A DNA stretch of 64,000 nucleotides from contig CAWDHQ010000001.1 in assembly GCA_963802215.1 (NCBI GenBank), positions 558,001-622,000 of the forward strand, given 5' to 3'. Under the pieces are notes generated by a model that saw only the letters and a program-made list of their open reading frames with translations, searched no databases and had not been told where the DNA came from. The DNA comes from SHZI01 sp963802215. GTDB taxonomy: Bacteria; Pseudomonadota; Gammaproteobacteria; Steroidobacterales; GCA-2729495. Of this stretch, positions 26,148 through 33,900 are shown piece by piece. Every line of letters starts with the position of its first letter. The stretch's first letter is position 1. The translations under genes were made by a program, and so were the position numbers.

Positions 26148-27329
26148 TTAGCCCATTGCACGGGTGATCCGGCGGACTGCCTCCTTCAGGGTGTCGAGGC
26201 TGCAGGCGAAGGAGAGCCGGAGGTATCCCGGAGCGCCAAAGGCCGAGCCTGGGACCACAGCCACCTCCTCCTTGTTCAGCAACAGCTCCGAAAGCGCCAG
26301 GTCGTCCTTCAGGTCCTTGGCCCGGAGCGCCTCGGTGACGTTCGGGAAGGCATAGAAGGTCCCGGCGGAGGGCAGGCACCTGAAGCCCGGGATGCCGTTG
26401 AGGGCGGCGACGATGTAGTCGTGCCGTTCCTTGAAGGCCTTGGTCATTTCCCGGACGCAGCTCTGATCTCCCGACAATGCCGCAACGCTGGCGGCCTGCG
26501 AAATACTCGATGGATTTGACGTGCTCTGGCTCTGGATCTTCTTCATCGCCGCGATGATGGACTTCGGGCCGCCGGCATAGCCGATGCGCCAACCGGTCAT
26601 GGCGTAGGCCTTCGACACGCCGTTGATGGTGACGGTCCGGTCGTGGAGGGCCGGGCAGGCTTCAGCGAAGCTGACGAAGGGCTCCGGCGCCCAGTAGATG
26701 TGCTCGTACATGTCGTCGGCTGCAATCACGATTCCCGGGTGCCTATCGAGCACGGCGCCGAGGGCCTGCAGTTCGGCGCGTGTGTACGCAGCGCCGGTCG
26801 GATTGGATGGGCTGTTGAGGAAGAGCAGGCGCGTCTTCGGCGTAATCGCGGCCTCCAGCAGGCGCGGCGTTATCTTGAATCCGTCCTCCATCATGGCCCC
26901 GACGATGACCGGTTCGGCATCGGCCAGCTTGATCATGTCCGGGTAAGAGACCCAGTAAGGCGCTGGGACGATAGCTTCGTCACCGGGATTCAGCACCGCG
27001 CCGCAGACGTTGTAGCAGGTCTGCTTCGCACCGCACGAGACCACGACCTCGTCCATGCCGTACGTCAGGTGGTTCTCACGCCGGAACTTGTCGATGACGG
27101 CCGTCTTGAGTGCTGCAGTGCCCTCGACCGGGGTGTACTTCGTCTGGCCACCGTTGATGGCGGCAATGGCCGCGGCCTTGATGTGCTCCGGAGTGTCGAA
27201 GTCGGGCTCGCCGGCGCCGAGGTCGATGACATCACGCCCCTTGGCGCGAAGCTCGGCCGCCATGGCCGTGACCGCCATCGTGGGCGAAGGCTTAACTCGC
27301 TGACAGCGCTGCGAAACTGCTAGACTCAC
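26148..27329 (-). CDS. aspC: Aspartate aminotransferase-like class I aminotransferase
   Basis: 393 residues from GTG 27329, with GAGGAAT just upstream. DVIDLGAGEPDFDTPEHIK, NSPSNPTGAAY, DDMYEHIYW and the PLP-Lys motif NGVSKAYAMTGWRIGYAGG are typical of the prokaryotic subgroup Ib aspartate aminotransferases, which can also handle other amino acids such as prephenate. It is divergent from uvrB, as in Pseudomonas. Confidence 0.92.
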   Translation of the reverse strand: MSLAVSQRCQRVKPSPTMAVTAMAAELRAKGRDVIDLGAGEPDFDTPEHIKAAAIAAINGGQTKYTPVEGTAALKTAVIDKFRRENHLTYGMDEVVVSCGAKQTCYNVCGAVLNPGDEAIVPAPYWVSYPDMIKLADAEPVIVGAMMEDGFKITPRLLEAAITPKTRLLFLNSPSNPTGAAYTRAELQALGAVLDRHPGIVIAADDMYEHIYWAPEPFVSFAEACPALHDRTVTINGVSKAYAMTGWRIGYAGGPKSIIAAMKKIQSQSTSNPSSISQAASVAALSGDQSCVREMTKAFKERHDYIVAALNGIPGFRCLPSAGTFYAFPNVTEALRAKDLKDDLALSELLLNKEEVAVVPGSAFGAPGYLRLSFACSLDTLKEAVRRITRAMG

Positions 27330-27369
27330 CGGGATTCCTCGCTGGACTCGTGGCGGAAGAGGGCCGCAA

Positions 27370-27398
27370 ATTCTAAGGGATTCGGGTCCCGCAACCAA
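27370..27398 (-). promoter_or_regulatory. aspC promoter
   Basis: On the minus strand TTGGTT (27398-27393), 17 bases, TAGAAT (27375-27370), in the 79-base divergent gap with uvrB. No LexA-type box for uvrB was seen in this gap. Confidence 0.55.
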
Positions 27399-27408
27399 CT
27401 GCCGGCTG

Positions 27409-29442
27409 ATGCCGGCCTTGCCGATCTCGATGGACCGAATTCAGCTATCCGCAGAGTTTCGCCCTGCCGGCGACCAACCCGCCGCCATTGCGGCCCTGAA
27501 CAGCGGGCTGGCCAGCGGACTTGCGCGCCAGACCCTGCTTGGCGTCACCGGCTCCGGCAAGACCTTCACGATGGCCAGCGTCATCGAGGCGCAGCAGAGA
27601 CCCGCCCTGATCCTGGCCCCCAACAAGACCCTTGCCGCCCAGCTCTACGGGGAGATGAGGGATTTCTTCCCGCACAACCGGGTGGAGTACTTCGTTTCCT
27701 ACTACGACTACTACCAGCCCGAAGCCTACGTGCCGTCGTCCGACACTTACATCGAAAAGGATGCGGCGATCAACGCGCACATCGAGCAGATGCGCCTGTC
27801 CGCCACCAAGGCCCTGCTCGAGCGGCGGGACTGCGTCATTGTCGCAACGGTCTCGGCGATCTACGGTCTTGGCAATCCGCAGTCCTACCTCAGCATGGTG
27901 CTGCACCTGTCGCGCGGCCATCGACTGCCGGAGCGCGACCTGCTGCGGCGCCTTGCCGAACTCCAGTACACACGGAACGACATGCAGCTCACCAATGGCA
28001 CCTATCGCGCCCGCGGCGAGGTGATCGACATTTTTCCCGCGGAGTCCGAGCGTGAGGCTGTGCGTGTCACCCTGTTCGACGATGAAATCGAGAATCTCGC
28101 CTGGTTCGACCCGCTTACGGGGGAAATGCTGCGCAGTGTTCCGCGGCTCACGATTTTTCCCAAGAGCCATTACGTGACGCCCCGGGATTCAGTGCTCCAG
28201 GCCGTCGACCAGATCAAGCGGGACCTCGCCCTCAGGCTGGAGGAACTCCGCCAGTCCAGCAAGCTCGTCGAGGCCCAGCGCCTGGAGCAGCGGACGATGT
28301 ACGACCTGGAGATGATGGCGGAACTGGGTTACTGCAATGGCATCGAGAACTACAGCAGGTACCTTTCGGGTCGCCGGCCCGGCGAGCCCCCGCCTTGCCT
28401 GTTCGACTATCTGCCTGCCGATGCCCTGCTGATCATCGATGAGAGCCACGTCACCATCCCCCAGCTCGGTGGGATGTATCGCGGCGACCGGTCCCGGAAG
28501 GAAACACTCGTGGAGTACGGGTTCCGGCTGCCGTCCGCCCTGGACAATCGCCCGCTGCGCTTCGATGAGTTCGAGGCTTTGTCACCCCAGACGGTCTATG
28601 TATCTGCCACGCCGGGCCCCTACGAGCGGGCGCATTCTGACGCCGTGGTGGAGCAGGTGGTGAGGCCGACGGGGCTCGTTGATCCGCCCATCGAGATTCG
28701 TCCCGCGTCAACCCAGGTCGATGACGTGCTCTCCGAGATCCAGCTCCGTGTCGCCCGGCGGGAGAGAGTGCTGATAACCACCCTGACCAAGCGGATGGCG
28801 GAAGACCTCACGGAATACCTCGGGGAACATGCCATCCGCGTCCGGTATCTCCATTCCGACATAGAAACTGTCGAGCGAACCGAGATCATTCGCGACCTGA
28901 GGCTGGGAACATTCGATGTGCTGGTGGGTATAAACCTCCTGCGCGAGGGGCTGGATCTTCCGGAGGTCTCGCTGGTTGCGATCCTGGACGCTGACAGGGA
29001 GGGCTTCCTGCGCTCGGAGGGTTCCCTGATACAGACGGTGGGGCGGGCGGCGCGTAACCTCAATGGCAAGGCCATCATGTATGCCGACCAGGTTACGGGC
29101 TCGATGCAACGGGCCATTGCCGAGACCGACCGCCGGCGGAGGAAGCAGCTGGAGTTCAATCTGCAGCATGGCATCGAGCCCCGGAGCATCATCAAGGAGG
29201 TTCGTGACATCATGGACGGCGCGCGGGATGCCGCTTCCCGTCGCGGGCGGCGGGCTGCGGAGCCGCGGGAGGAGTACCGCCAGCTGACCCCGGACCAGCT
29301 TGCCCGGCGGATTTCCCGCCTGGAGAGGGACATGTTCGAGCATGCCCGGAACCTGGAATTCGAGGAGGCTGCGCGGCTCCGGGACGAGCTGCAGGCCCTT
29401 CGTCGCGTCGAGCTCGGGCTCCCGGCAGACTCTCCCCTGTGA
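27409..29442 (+). CDS. uvrB: Excinuclease ABC subunit B
   Basis: 677 residues. Walker A GVTGSGKTFTMASVI, beta-hairpin YYDYYQPEAYVPSSDTYIEKD, DESHVTIPQLGGMY, helicase motif VLVGINLLREGLDLPEVSL and QTVGRAARN, and a C-terminal UVR domain (RISRLERDMFEHARNLEFEEAARLRDEL) that binds UvrC. Start is uncertain: ATG 27409 or ATG 27430, neither with a good ribosome site. The protein acts in nucleotide excision repair. Confidence 0.97.
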   Translation: MPALPISMDRIQLSAEFRPAGDQPAAIAALNSGLASGLARQTLLGVTGSGKTFTMASVIEAQQRPALILAPNKTLAAQLYGEMRDFFPHNRVEYFVSYYDYYQPEAYVPSSDTYIEKDAAINAHIEQMRLSATKALLERRDCVIVATVSAIYGLGNPQSYLSMVLHLSRGHRLPERDLLRRLAELQYTRNDMQLTNGTYRARGEVIDIFPAESEREAVRVTLFDDEIENLAWFDPLTGEMLRSVPRLTIFPKSHYVTPRDSVLQAVDQIKRDLALRLEELRQSSKLVEAQRLEQRTMYDLEMMAELGYCNGIENYSRYLSGRRPGEPPPCLFDYLPADALLIIDESHVTIPQLGGMYRGDRSRKETLVEYGFRLPSALDNRPLRFDEFEALSPQTVYVSATPGPYERAHSDAVVEQVVRPTGLVDPPIEIRPASTQVDDVLSEIQLRVARRERVLITTLTKRMAEDLTEYLGEHAIRVRYLHSDIETVERTEIIRDLRLGTFDVLVGINLLREGLDLPEVSLVAILDADREGFLRSEGSLIQTVGRAARNLNGKAIMYADQVTGSMQRAIAETDRRRRKQLEFNLQHGIEPRSIIKEVRDIMDGARDAASRRGRRAAEPREEYRQLTPDQLARRISRLERDMFEHARNLEFEEAARLRDELQALRRVELGLPADSPL

Positions 29443-29449
29443 GGCCGCC

Positions 29450-29479
29450 TTGCCTTGGGCGCCTGCCTTTCGGTATCGT
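29450..29479 (+). promoter_or_regulatory. tRNA-Val promoter
   Basis: TTGCCT (29450-29455), 18 bases, TATCGT (29474-29479), starting right after the uvrB stop and ending 17 bases before the tRNA. Confidence 0.45.
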
Positions 29480-29496
29480 TCCGCCCGGCCCGCAGC

Positions 29497-29572
29497 AGGC
29501 GCGTAGCTCAGTGGTTAGAGCACTTCCTTGACATGGAAGGGGTCGGTGGTTCGACTCCACTCGCGCCTACCA
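29497..29572 (+). tRNA. tRNA-Val (GAC)
   Basis: Acceptor AGGCGCG pairs with CGCGCCT, discriminator A, encoded CCA at 29570-29572. Anticodon loop TTGACAT gives GAC (valine). The T-loop is TTCGACT. It lies 30 bases ahead of thrS, a conserved position in pseudomonads. Confidence 0.97.
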
Positions 29573-29602
29573 TTAACGGCCCACCATTAACCTTAAGCAC
29601 CC

Positions 29603-31531
29603 ATGCCCGTTATCACACTGCCGGATGGCAGCCAGAGAGCATTTGATCGCCCGGTCTCCGTCGGCGAGGTAGCTGCCGCCATTGGGGCGGGCCTGGCGCG
29701 GGCGGCCCTGGCGGGGCGGGTGAACGACCAGCTGGTCGACACCAGTTACGTCATCGACCGGGACTCACGCCTTTCCATCATCACGGCGAAGGATCCGGCG
29801 GGACTCGAGGTCCTCCGGCACTCCACGGCCCACCTGCTGGCCCAGGCAGTCCAGTCGTTGTTCCCGGATGCCCAGGTCACCATCGGCCCGGTGATCGAGG
29901 ATGGCTTCTACTACGACTTCGCGTTCAAGCGGCCGTTTACGCCCGAGGACCTGGTGGCCATCGAGTCCCGGATGAAGGAACTGGCTGCCGCAGACTTGCC
30001 GGTCGGGCGTCGTGTGATGTCGCGCGATGCCGCGGTCAAGTTCTTCAGCGACCTTGGCGAACGGTACAAGGCGGAAATCATCGCTGCCATCCCGGCGGAC
30101 CAGGAGATCAGCCTCTATGGTCAGGGTGGCTGGGTCGACCTGTGCCGTGGTCCCCACGTGCCGTCAACCGGCAAGCTCAAGGCATTCAAGTTGACGAAAC
30201 TGGCTGGTGCCTACTGGCGTGGTGATTCGCGAAACGAGATGCTTCAGCGCATCTACGGCACGGCCTGGGCGGACGAGGCATCGCTCAAGGCCTACCTGAC
30301 ACGCCTCGAGGAGGCGGAAAAGCGCGATCATCGCAGGCTGGGGCGCGAACTCGACCTGTTCCACTTCCAGGAAGAGGCCCCTGGCGCCGTGTTCTGGCAC
30401 CCTAAGGGTTGGACCCTGTTCCAGCAGCTGATCGGCTACATGCGGGACAAGCAACGGGAGGCCGGCTATCAGGAAGTGAATACGCCGGAGATCATGGATC
30501 GTGCCCTGTGGGTCCAGTCGGGCCACATGGAGAAGTTTGGCGACAACATGTTCATGACCCAGACACCCGACGAGCGGGTGTTTGCGATCAAGCCCATGAA
30601 CTGCCCGGGGCACGTGCAGGTCTTCAACCAGGGCCTCAAGAGCTACCGGGACCTGCCGCTGCGGCTCTGTGAATTCGGCAAGGTTCATCGTTATGAGCCC
30701 TCGGGGGCCCTGCACGGCCTGATGCGGGTCCGGGCGTTCACGCAGGACGACGCGCACATCTTCTGCACCGAGGACCAGATCACCGCTGAATCTGTTGCCG
30801 TGACTGACCTCATTCTGGGCATCTACCGGGACTTCGGCTTCGACGATATCCGGGTCAAGTTCTCCGACCGGCCCGCCAGGCGGGTTGGCAGCGACGACAT
30901 CTGGGACCGGGCCGAGGCGGCGCTCCGGGAGGCTGCCCGGGCCGGAGGGCTGGATCTGGAGCACAACCCGGGCGAGGGGGCCTTCTATGGACCGAAGCTG
31001 GAGTTCGTGCTGCGGGACGCCATAGGCCGGGACTGGCAGTGCGGCACCCTCCAGGTGGACTTCAACCTGCCAGACCGGCTGGGCGCCTCGTTCGTGGGGG
31101 ATGACAGCCAGCGCCGGGTTCCGGTGATGCTCCACCGGGCCATGTTCGGCTCCCTGGAGCGCTTTTGCGGAATCCTGCTGGAACATCACGCCGGCCGACT
31201 GCCGACCTGGCTGGCCCCGGTTCAGGCCGTGGTGCTGAATATTACGGACCGGCAGGCAGAATTTGCCGGTCAGGTTCAGGAAATCCTGAAAAATCAGGGC
31301 GTTCGGGCAGAAGTGGATTTGCGGAACGAGAAGATAGGCTTTAAGATTCGCGAGCACACGCTGCAGCGTGTTCCTTACCTGGTCGTGGTGGGGGACCGTG
31401 AGGCGCAAAATCATGAAGTGGCCGTGCGCACGCGCGGTGGCAAGGATCTGGGCACGATGCCGCTGGAGCGGCTGGCTCAGGGCCTCGCCGCCGAGATCGC
31501 GAGCCGCGGCCGCGCTGTTATGGAGGGTTGA
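29603..31531 (+). CDS. thrS: Threonyl-tRNA synthetase
   Basis: 642 residues with TGS domain (MPVITLPDGSQRAFDRPVSV), editing domain (HSTAHLLAQAVQSLFPDAQVTIGPVIEDGFYYD), class II core with KPMNCPGHVQVF, RLCEFGKVHRYEPSGALHGLMRVRAFTQDDAH, and C-terminal anticodon domain. Zn ligands Cys (MNCPGH) and His residues are present. Its stop TGA lies within the ribosome-binding region of infC. Confidence 0.98.
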   Translation: MPVITLPDGSQRAFDRPVSVGEVAAAIGAGLARAALAGRVNDQLVDTSYVIDRDSRLSIITAKDPAGLEVLRHSTAHLLAQAVQSLFPDAQVTIGPVIEDGFYYDFAFKRPFTPEDLVAIESRMKELAAADLPVGRRVMSRDAAVKFFSDLGERYKAEIIAAIPADQEISLYGQGGWVDLCRGPHVPSTGKLKAFKLTKLAGAYWRGDSRNEMLQRIYGTAWADEASLKAYLTRLEEAEKRDHRRLGRELDLFHFQEEAPGAVFWHPKGWTLFQQLIGYMRDKQREAGYQEVNTPEIMDRALWVQSGHMEKFGDNMFMTQTPDERVFAIKPMNCPGHVQVFNQGLKSYRDLPLRLCEFGKVHRYEPSGALHGLMRVRAFTQDDAHIFCTEDQITAESVAVTDLILGIYRDFGFDDIRVKFSDRPARRVGSDDIWDRAEAALREAARAGGLDLEHNPGEGAFYGPKLEFVLRDAIGRDWQCGTLQVDFNLPDRLGASFVGDDSQRRVPVMLHRAMFGSLERFCGILLEHHAGRLPTWLAPVQAVVLNITDRQAEFAGQVQEILKNQGVRAEVDLRNEKIGFKIREHTLQRVPYLVVVGDREAQNHEVAVRTRGGKDLGTMPLERLAQGLAAEIASRGRAVMEG

Positions 31532-31534
31532 AGT

Positions 31535-32053
31535 ATCGCTGCTAACAAACGAGTCCGCCGGAACGACGAGATCGATGCGCGGGAGATACGCGTCATTGGT
31601 GCAGGTGGCGAGCAGGTTGGAATACTGAGCCGGGAAGCCGCGCTGCAGATGGCGCAGGAAGCGGCCATGGACCTGGTGGAGATCTCACCAACGGCCGTGC
31701 CGCCCGTCTGCCGGATCATGGACTTCGGCAAGTTCCTGTTCGAGACGAACAAGAAGGCCCACGCAGCGAAACGCAAGCAGAAGCAGATCCAGGTCAAGGA
31801 AGTCAAGTTCCGGCCCGGAACTGAAGAAGGGGACTACCAGATCAAGCTGCGAAACCTCCTCAAGTTTCTGGGGTCCGGTGACAAGGCAAAGGTGACCTTG
31901 CGCTTCCGGGGCCGGGAAATGGCCCACCAGGAAATCGGAGTGCGTCTCTTGCAGCGCGTCCGACAGGACCTGGAGTCCGTGGGGACCGTGGAGCAGTTTC
32001 CGCGGCTCGAGGGCCGGCAGATGGTCATGGTCATTGCCCCGAAGAAGAAGTAA
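31535..32053 (+). CDS. infC: Translation initiation factor IF-3, ATC start
   Basis: 172 residues if begun at ATC 31535, seven bases after GGAGGG (31522-31527) and just past the thrS stop. The next in-frame ATG (31649) would remove the conserved N-terminal segment RRNDEIDAREIRVIG, and no ATG, GTG or TTG is available in frame before it. The rest is typical: DLVEISPTAVPPVCRIMDFGKF, VKEVKFRPGTEEGDYQIKLRN, KVTLRFRGREMAHQEIG. A non-AUG start in infC is the known basis of IF3 autoregulation in E. coli (AUU). Here it is AUC. Confidence 0.93.
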   Translation: MAANKRVRRNDEIDAREIRVIGAGGEQVGILSREAALQMAQEAAMDLVEISPTAVPPVCRIMDFGKFLFETNKKAHAAKRKQKQIQVKEVKFRPGTEEGDYQIKLRNLLKFLGSGDKAKVTLRFRGREMAHQEIGVRLLQRVRQDLESVGTVEQFPRLEGRQMVMVIAPKKK

Positions 32054-32230
32054 GTGCAGACGAAGTTCGAGTGCCTAGCCTGACGCGTGCCTGATGCAAG
32101 AAAAGAGAGTGACGGTTGATCGCCGGGGCAATCCCGCCGCGCGTGGTCGCCGGAACCCGCCTGAAAATGGCCGCCAGTGGATTCCCCAGGGCATCCCGAC
32201 GCGGTTCGGACCAGGCTCAAGGAGAGACTA

Positions 32231-32425
32231 ATGCCCAAGATGAAGACCAATCGGGGCGCTGCGAAGCGCTTCCGGGCGACGGCTAACGGCTTCAAGGCCG
32301 GCCAGTCGCATCTCAATCACATCCTGACGAAGAAGAGCTCGAAGCGTAAGCGCCAGCTGGGTGCAATGAACCAGGTGGCCGAATGCGACGTGCCCGGCGT
32401 CAAGCGAATGCTGCCGTACTCATAG
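32231..32425 (+). CDS. rpmI: 50S ribosomal protein L35
   Basis: 64 residues from ATG 32231 with GGAGAG upstream. MPKMKTNRGAAKRF, KAGQSHLNHILTKKSSKRKR are diagnostic. A 177-base leader separates it from infC; in E. coli this region carries L20-binding RNA structure that controls rpmI-rplT. I saw no obvious copy of it, but folding was not done. Confidence 0.97.
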   Translation: MPKMKTNRGAAKRFRATANGFKAGQSHLNHILTKKSSKRKRQLGAMNQVAECDVPGVKRMLPYS

Positions 32426-32438
32426 GGAGGACCGAAAC

Positions 32439-32801
32439 ATGGCACGCGTAAAACGTGGCGTGACGGTCAAGGCCCGTCACAAGAAGATGCTCAAGAAGGC
32501 CAAGGGCATGTCCCAGGCCCGGAGCAAGTTGTACAAGACGGCCAAGCAGGCCGTCATCAAGGCAGGGCAGTACGCCTTCCGCGACCGCCGGGTGCGCAAG
32601 CGCGAGTTTCGCGCCCTGTGGATCACGCGGATCAATGCCGCTGCCCGGCTCCACGGCCTGTCGTACAGCCGGTTCATGAGTGGCCTCATCAAGTCCGGCA
32701 TCGAGGTCGACCGGAAGATGCTGGCGGATCTGGCCGTGCACGATGCCGCAGCTTTTGGCGCACTGGCTGAAAAGGCCAAGGCCAGCCTGGCTGCGGCCTG
32801 A
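32439..32801 (+). CDS. rplT: 50S ribosomal protein L20
   Basis: 120 residues. MARVKRGVTVKARHKKMLKKAKGM, ARSKLYKTAKQAVIKAGQYAFRDRRVRKREFRALWI, and NAAARLHGLSYSRFMSGL are diagnostic. A strong GGGAGG ribosome site precedes it, with 13 bases from the rpmI stop. Besides assembling the 50S subunit, L20 represses this operon in E. coli. Confidence 0.98.
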   Translation: MARVKRGVTVKARHKKMLKKAKGMSQARSKLYKTAKQAVIKAGQYAFRDRRVRKREFRALWITRINAAARLHGLSYSRFMSGLIKSGIEVDRKMLADLAVHDAAAFGALAEKAKASLAAA

Positions 32802-32854
32802 GCGCTCCATCGGAGCGCTGCGTGGGAACAGGCGGGCGCGCCGGGCGCGCCCGC
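32801..32854 (+). terminator. Two GC-rich hairpins between rplT and pheS
   Basis: AGCGCTCC-ATC-GGAGCGCT (32801-32819) begins at the last base of the rplT stop. A second, GCGGGCGCG-CCGGG-CGCGCCCGC (32832-32854), is followed by only ATTTCCCTC, so it is not a classic intrinsic terminator. They could be a partial terminator, a processing site or an attenuator. No Phe-rich leader like E. coli pheM is seen. Confidence 0.4.
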
Positions 32855-32895
32855 ATTTCCCTCCCGGACTTTCGCCGTACGAATGAAATGCGGTA

Positions 32896-33888
32896 ATGGA
32901 TAAGGTGGAGTCCTTGCTTGCGCAGGCACGGGCCGCAGCGGCTGCCGCAGCCGACCTGCCTGCCCTGGATGTCGTCCGGGTGCATTACCTCGGCAAGAAG
33001 GGCGAGATTACCGCGCTTCTCAAGCAGCTCGGCAACCTGCCGGATGACGAGCGGCGAGCCAGGGGTCAGGTGATCAACACGGCAAAGGCCGCCCTCACCG
33101 AGGTGCTGGACGCCCGGCGGGAGTTGCTGGAGGCGGACGCACTTGCCGAGCAGCTCCAGGCGAGTGCGATCGACGTAACGCTGCCAGGCCGTGGCCAGCA
33201 GCCTGGCGGGCTTCATGTGGTCACGCTCACCCTCCAGCGCATCGAGAAGATATTCGCGGCTGCCGGCTTCGCGGTTCAGGAAGGCCCGGAAGTCGAAGAT
33301 GACTTCCACAATTTCACGGCCCTTAACATTCCCGCCGACCACCCGGCCCGGGCGATGCACGATACATTCTACCTGCCCGATGGCCGGCTCTTGCGTACTC
33401 ATACGTCGCCGGTGCAGATCCGGGCAATGTTGCGGCAGGGTGCGCCGCTCCGGCTGATTGCCCCCGGCCGGGTGTACCGGTGCGACTCGGATACCACCCA
33501 CACTCCCATGTTCCACCAGGTCGAAGGCCTGGTCATCGATACCGGGGTCAGTTTTGCCAACCTCAAGGCCGTGCTTGCGGAGTTTGTCGAGAAGTTCTTC
33601 GAGCGCCCTGCCACGGTCCGCTTCCGCCCGTCCTACTTCCCGTTCACAGAGCCTTCCGCCGAGGTGGATGTCCTGTCGGAATCCGGCCGATGGCTGGAGA
33701 TTCTCGGGTGCGGAATGGTCCATCCCCAGGTCCTCGCCAATGCAGGCATCGATCCCGAGAAGTACACCGGGTATGCCTTCGGCATGGGCGTGGAGCGCCT
33801 GGCGATGCTTCGCTACGGAATCAATGATATCCGGCTCCTGTTCGAGAATGACCTGCGCTTCCTTCGTCAATTCCATCCAACCTGCTGA
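32896..33888 (+). CDS. pheS: Phenylalanyl-tRNA synthetase alpha subunit
   Basis: 330 residues. N-terminal coiled coil, then LGKKGEITALLKQLG, class II motif 2 GRVYRCDSDTTHTPMFHQVEG, and motif 3 GMGVERLAMLRYGINDIRLLFENDLRFL. Pairs with PheT as an alpha2-beta2 enzyme. The start lacks an obvious Shine-Dalgarno. Confidence 0.97.
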   Translation: MDKVESLLAQARAAAAAAADLPALDVVRVHYLGKKGEITALLKQLGNLPDDERRARGQVINTAKAALTEVLDARRELLEADALAEQLQASAIDVTLPGRGQQPGGLHVVTLTLQRIEKIFAAAGFAVQEGPEVEDDFHNFTALNIPADHPARAMHDTFYLPDGRLLRTHTSPVQIRAMLRQGAPLRLIAPGRVYRCDSDTTHTPMFHQVEGLVIDTGVSFANLKAVLAEFVEKFFERPATVRFRPSYFPFTEPSAEVDVLSESGRWLEILGCGMVHPQVLANAGIDPEKYTGYAFGMGVERLAMLRYGINDIRLLFENDLRFLRQFHPTC

Positions 33889-33900
33889 TCGGCGCGGCAC

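Noticed and set aside
27330..27408. LexA box upstream of uvrB
   Set aside because: No CTGT-N8-ACAG pattern was found in the divergent gap.
32802..32895. pheM-like Phe-rich leader peptide before pheS
   Set aside because: No short ORF with consecutive Phe codons is present.
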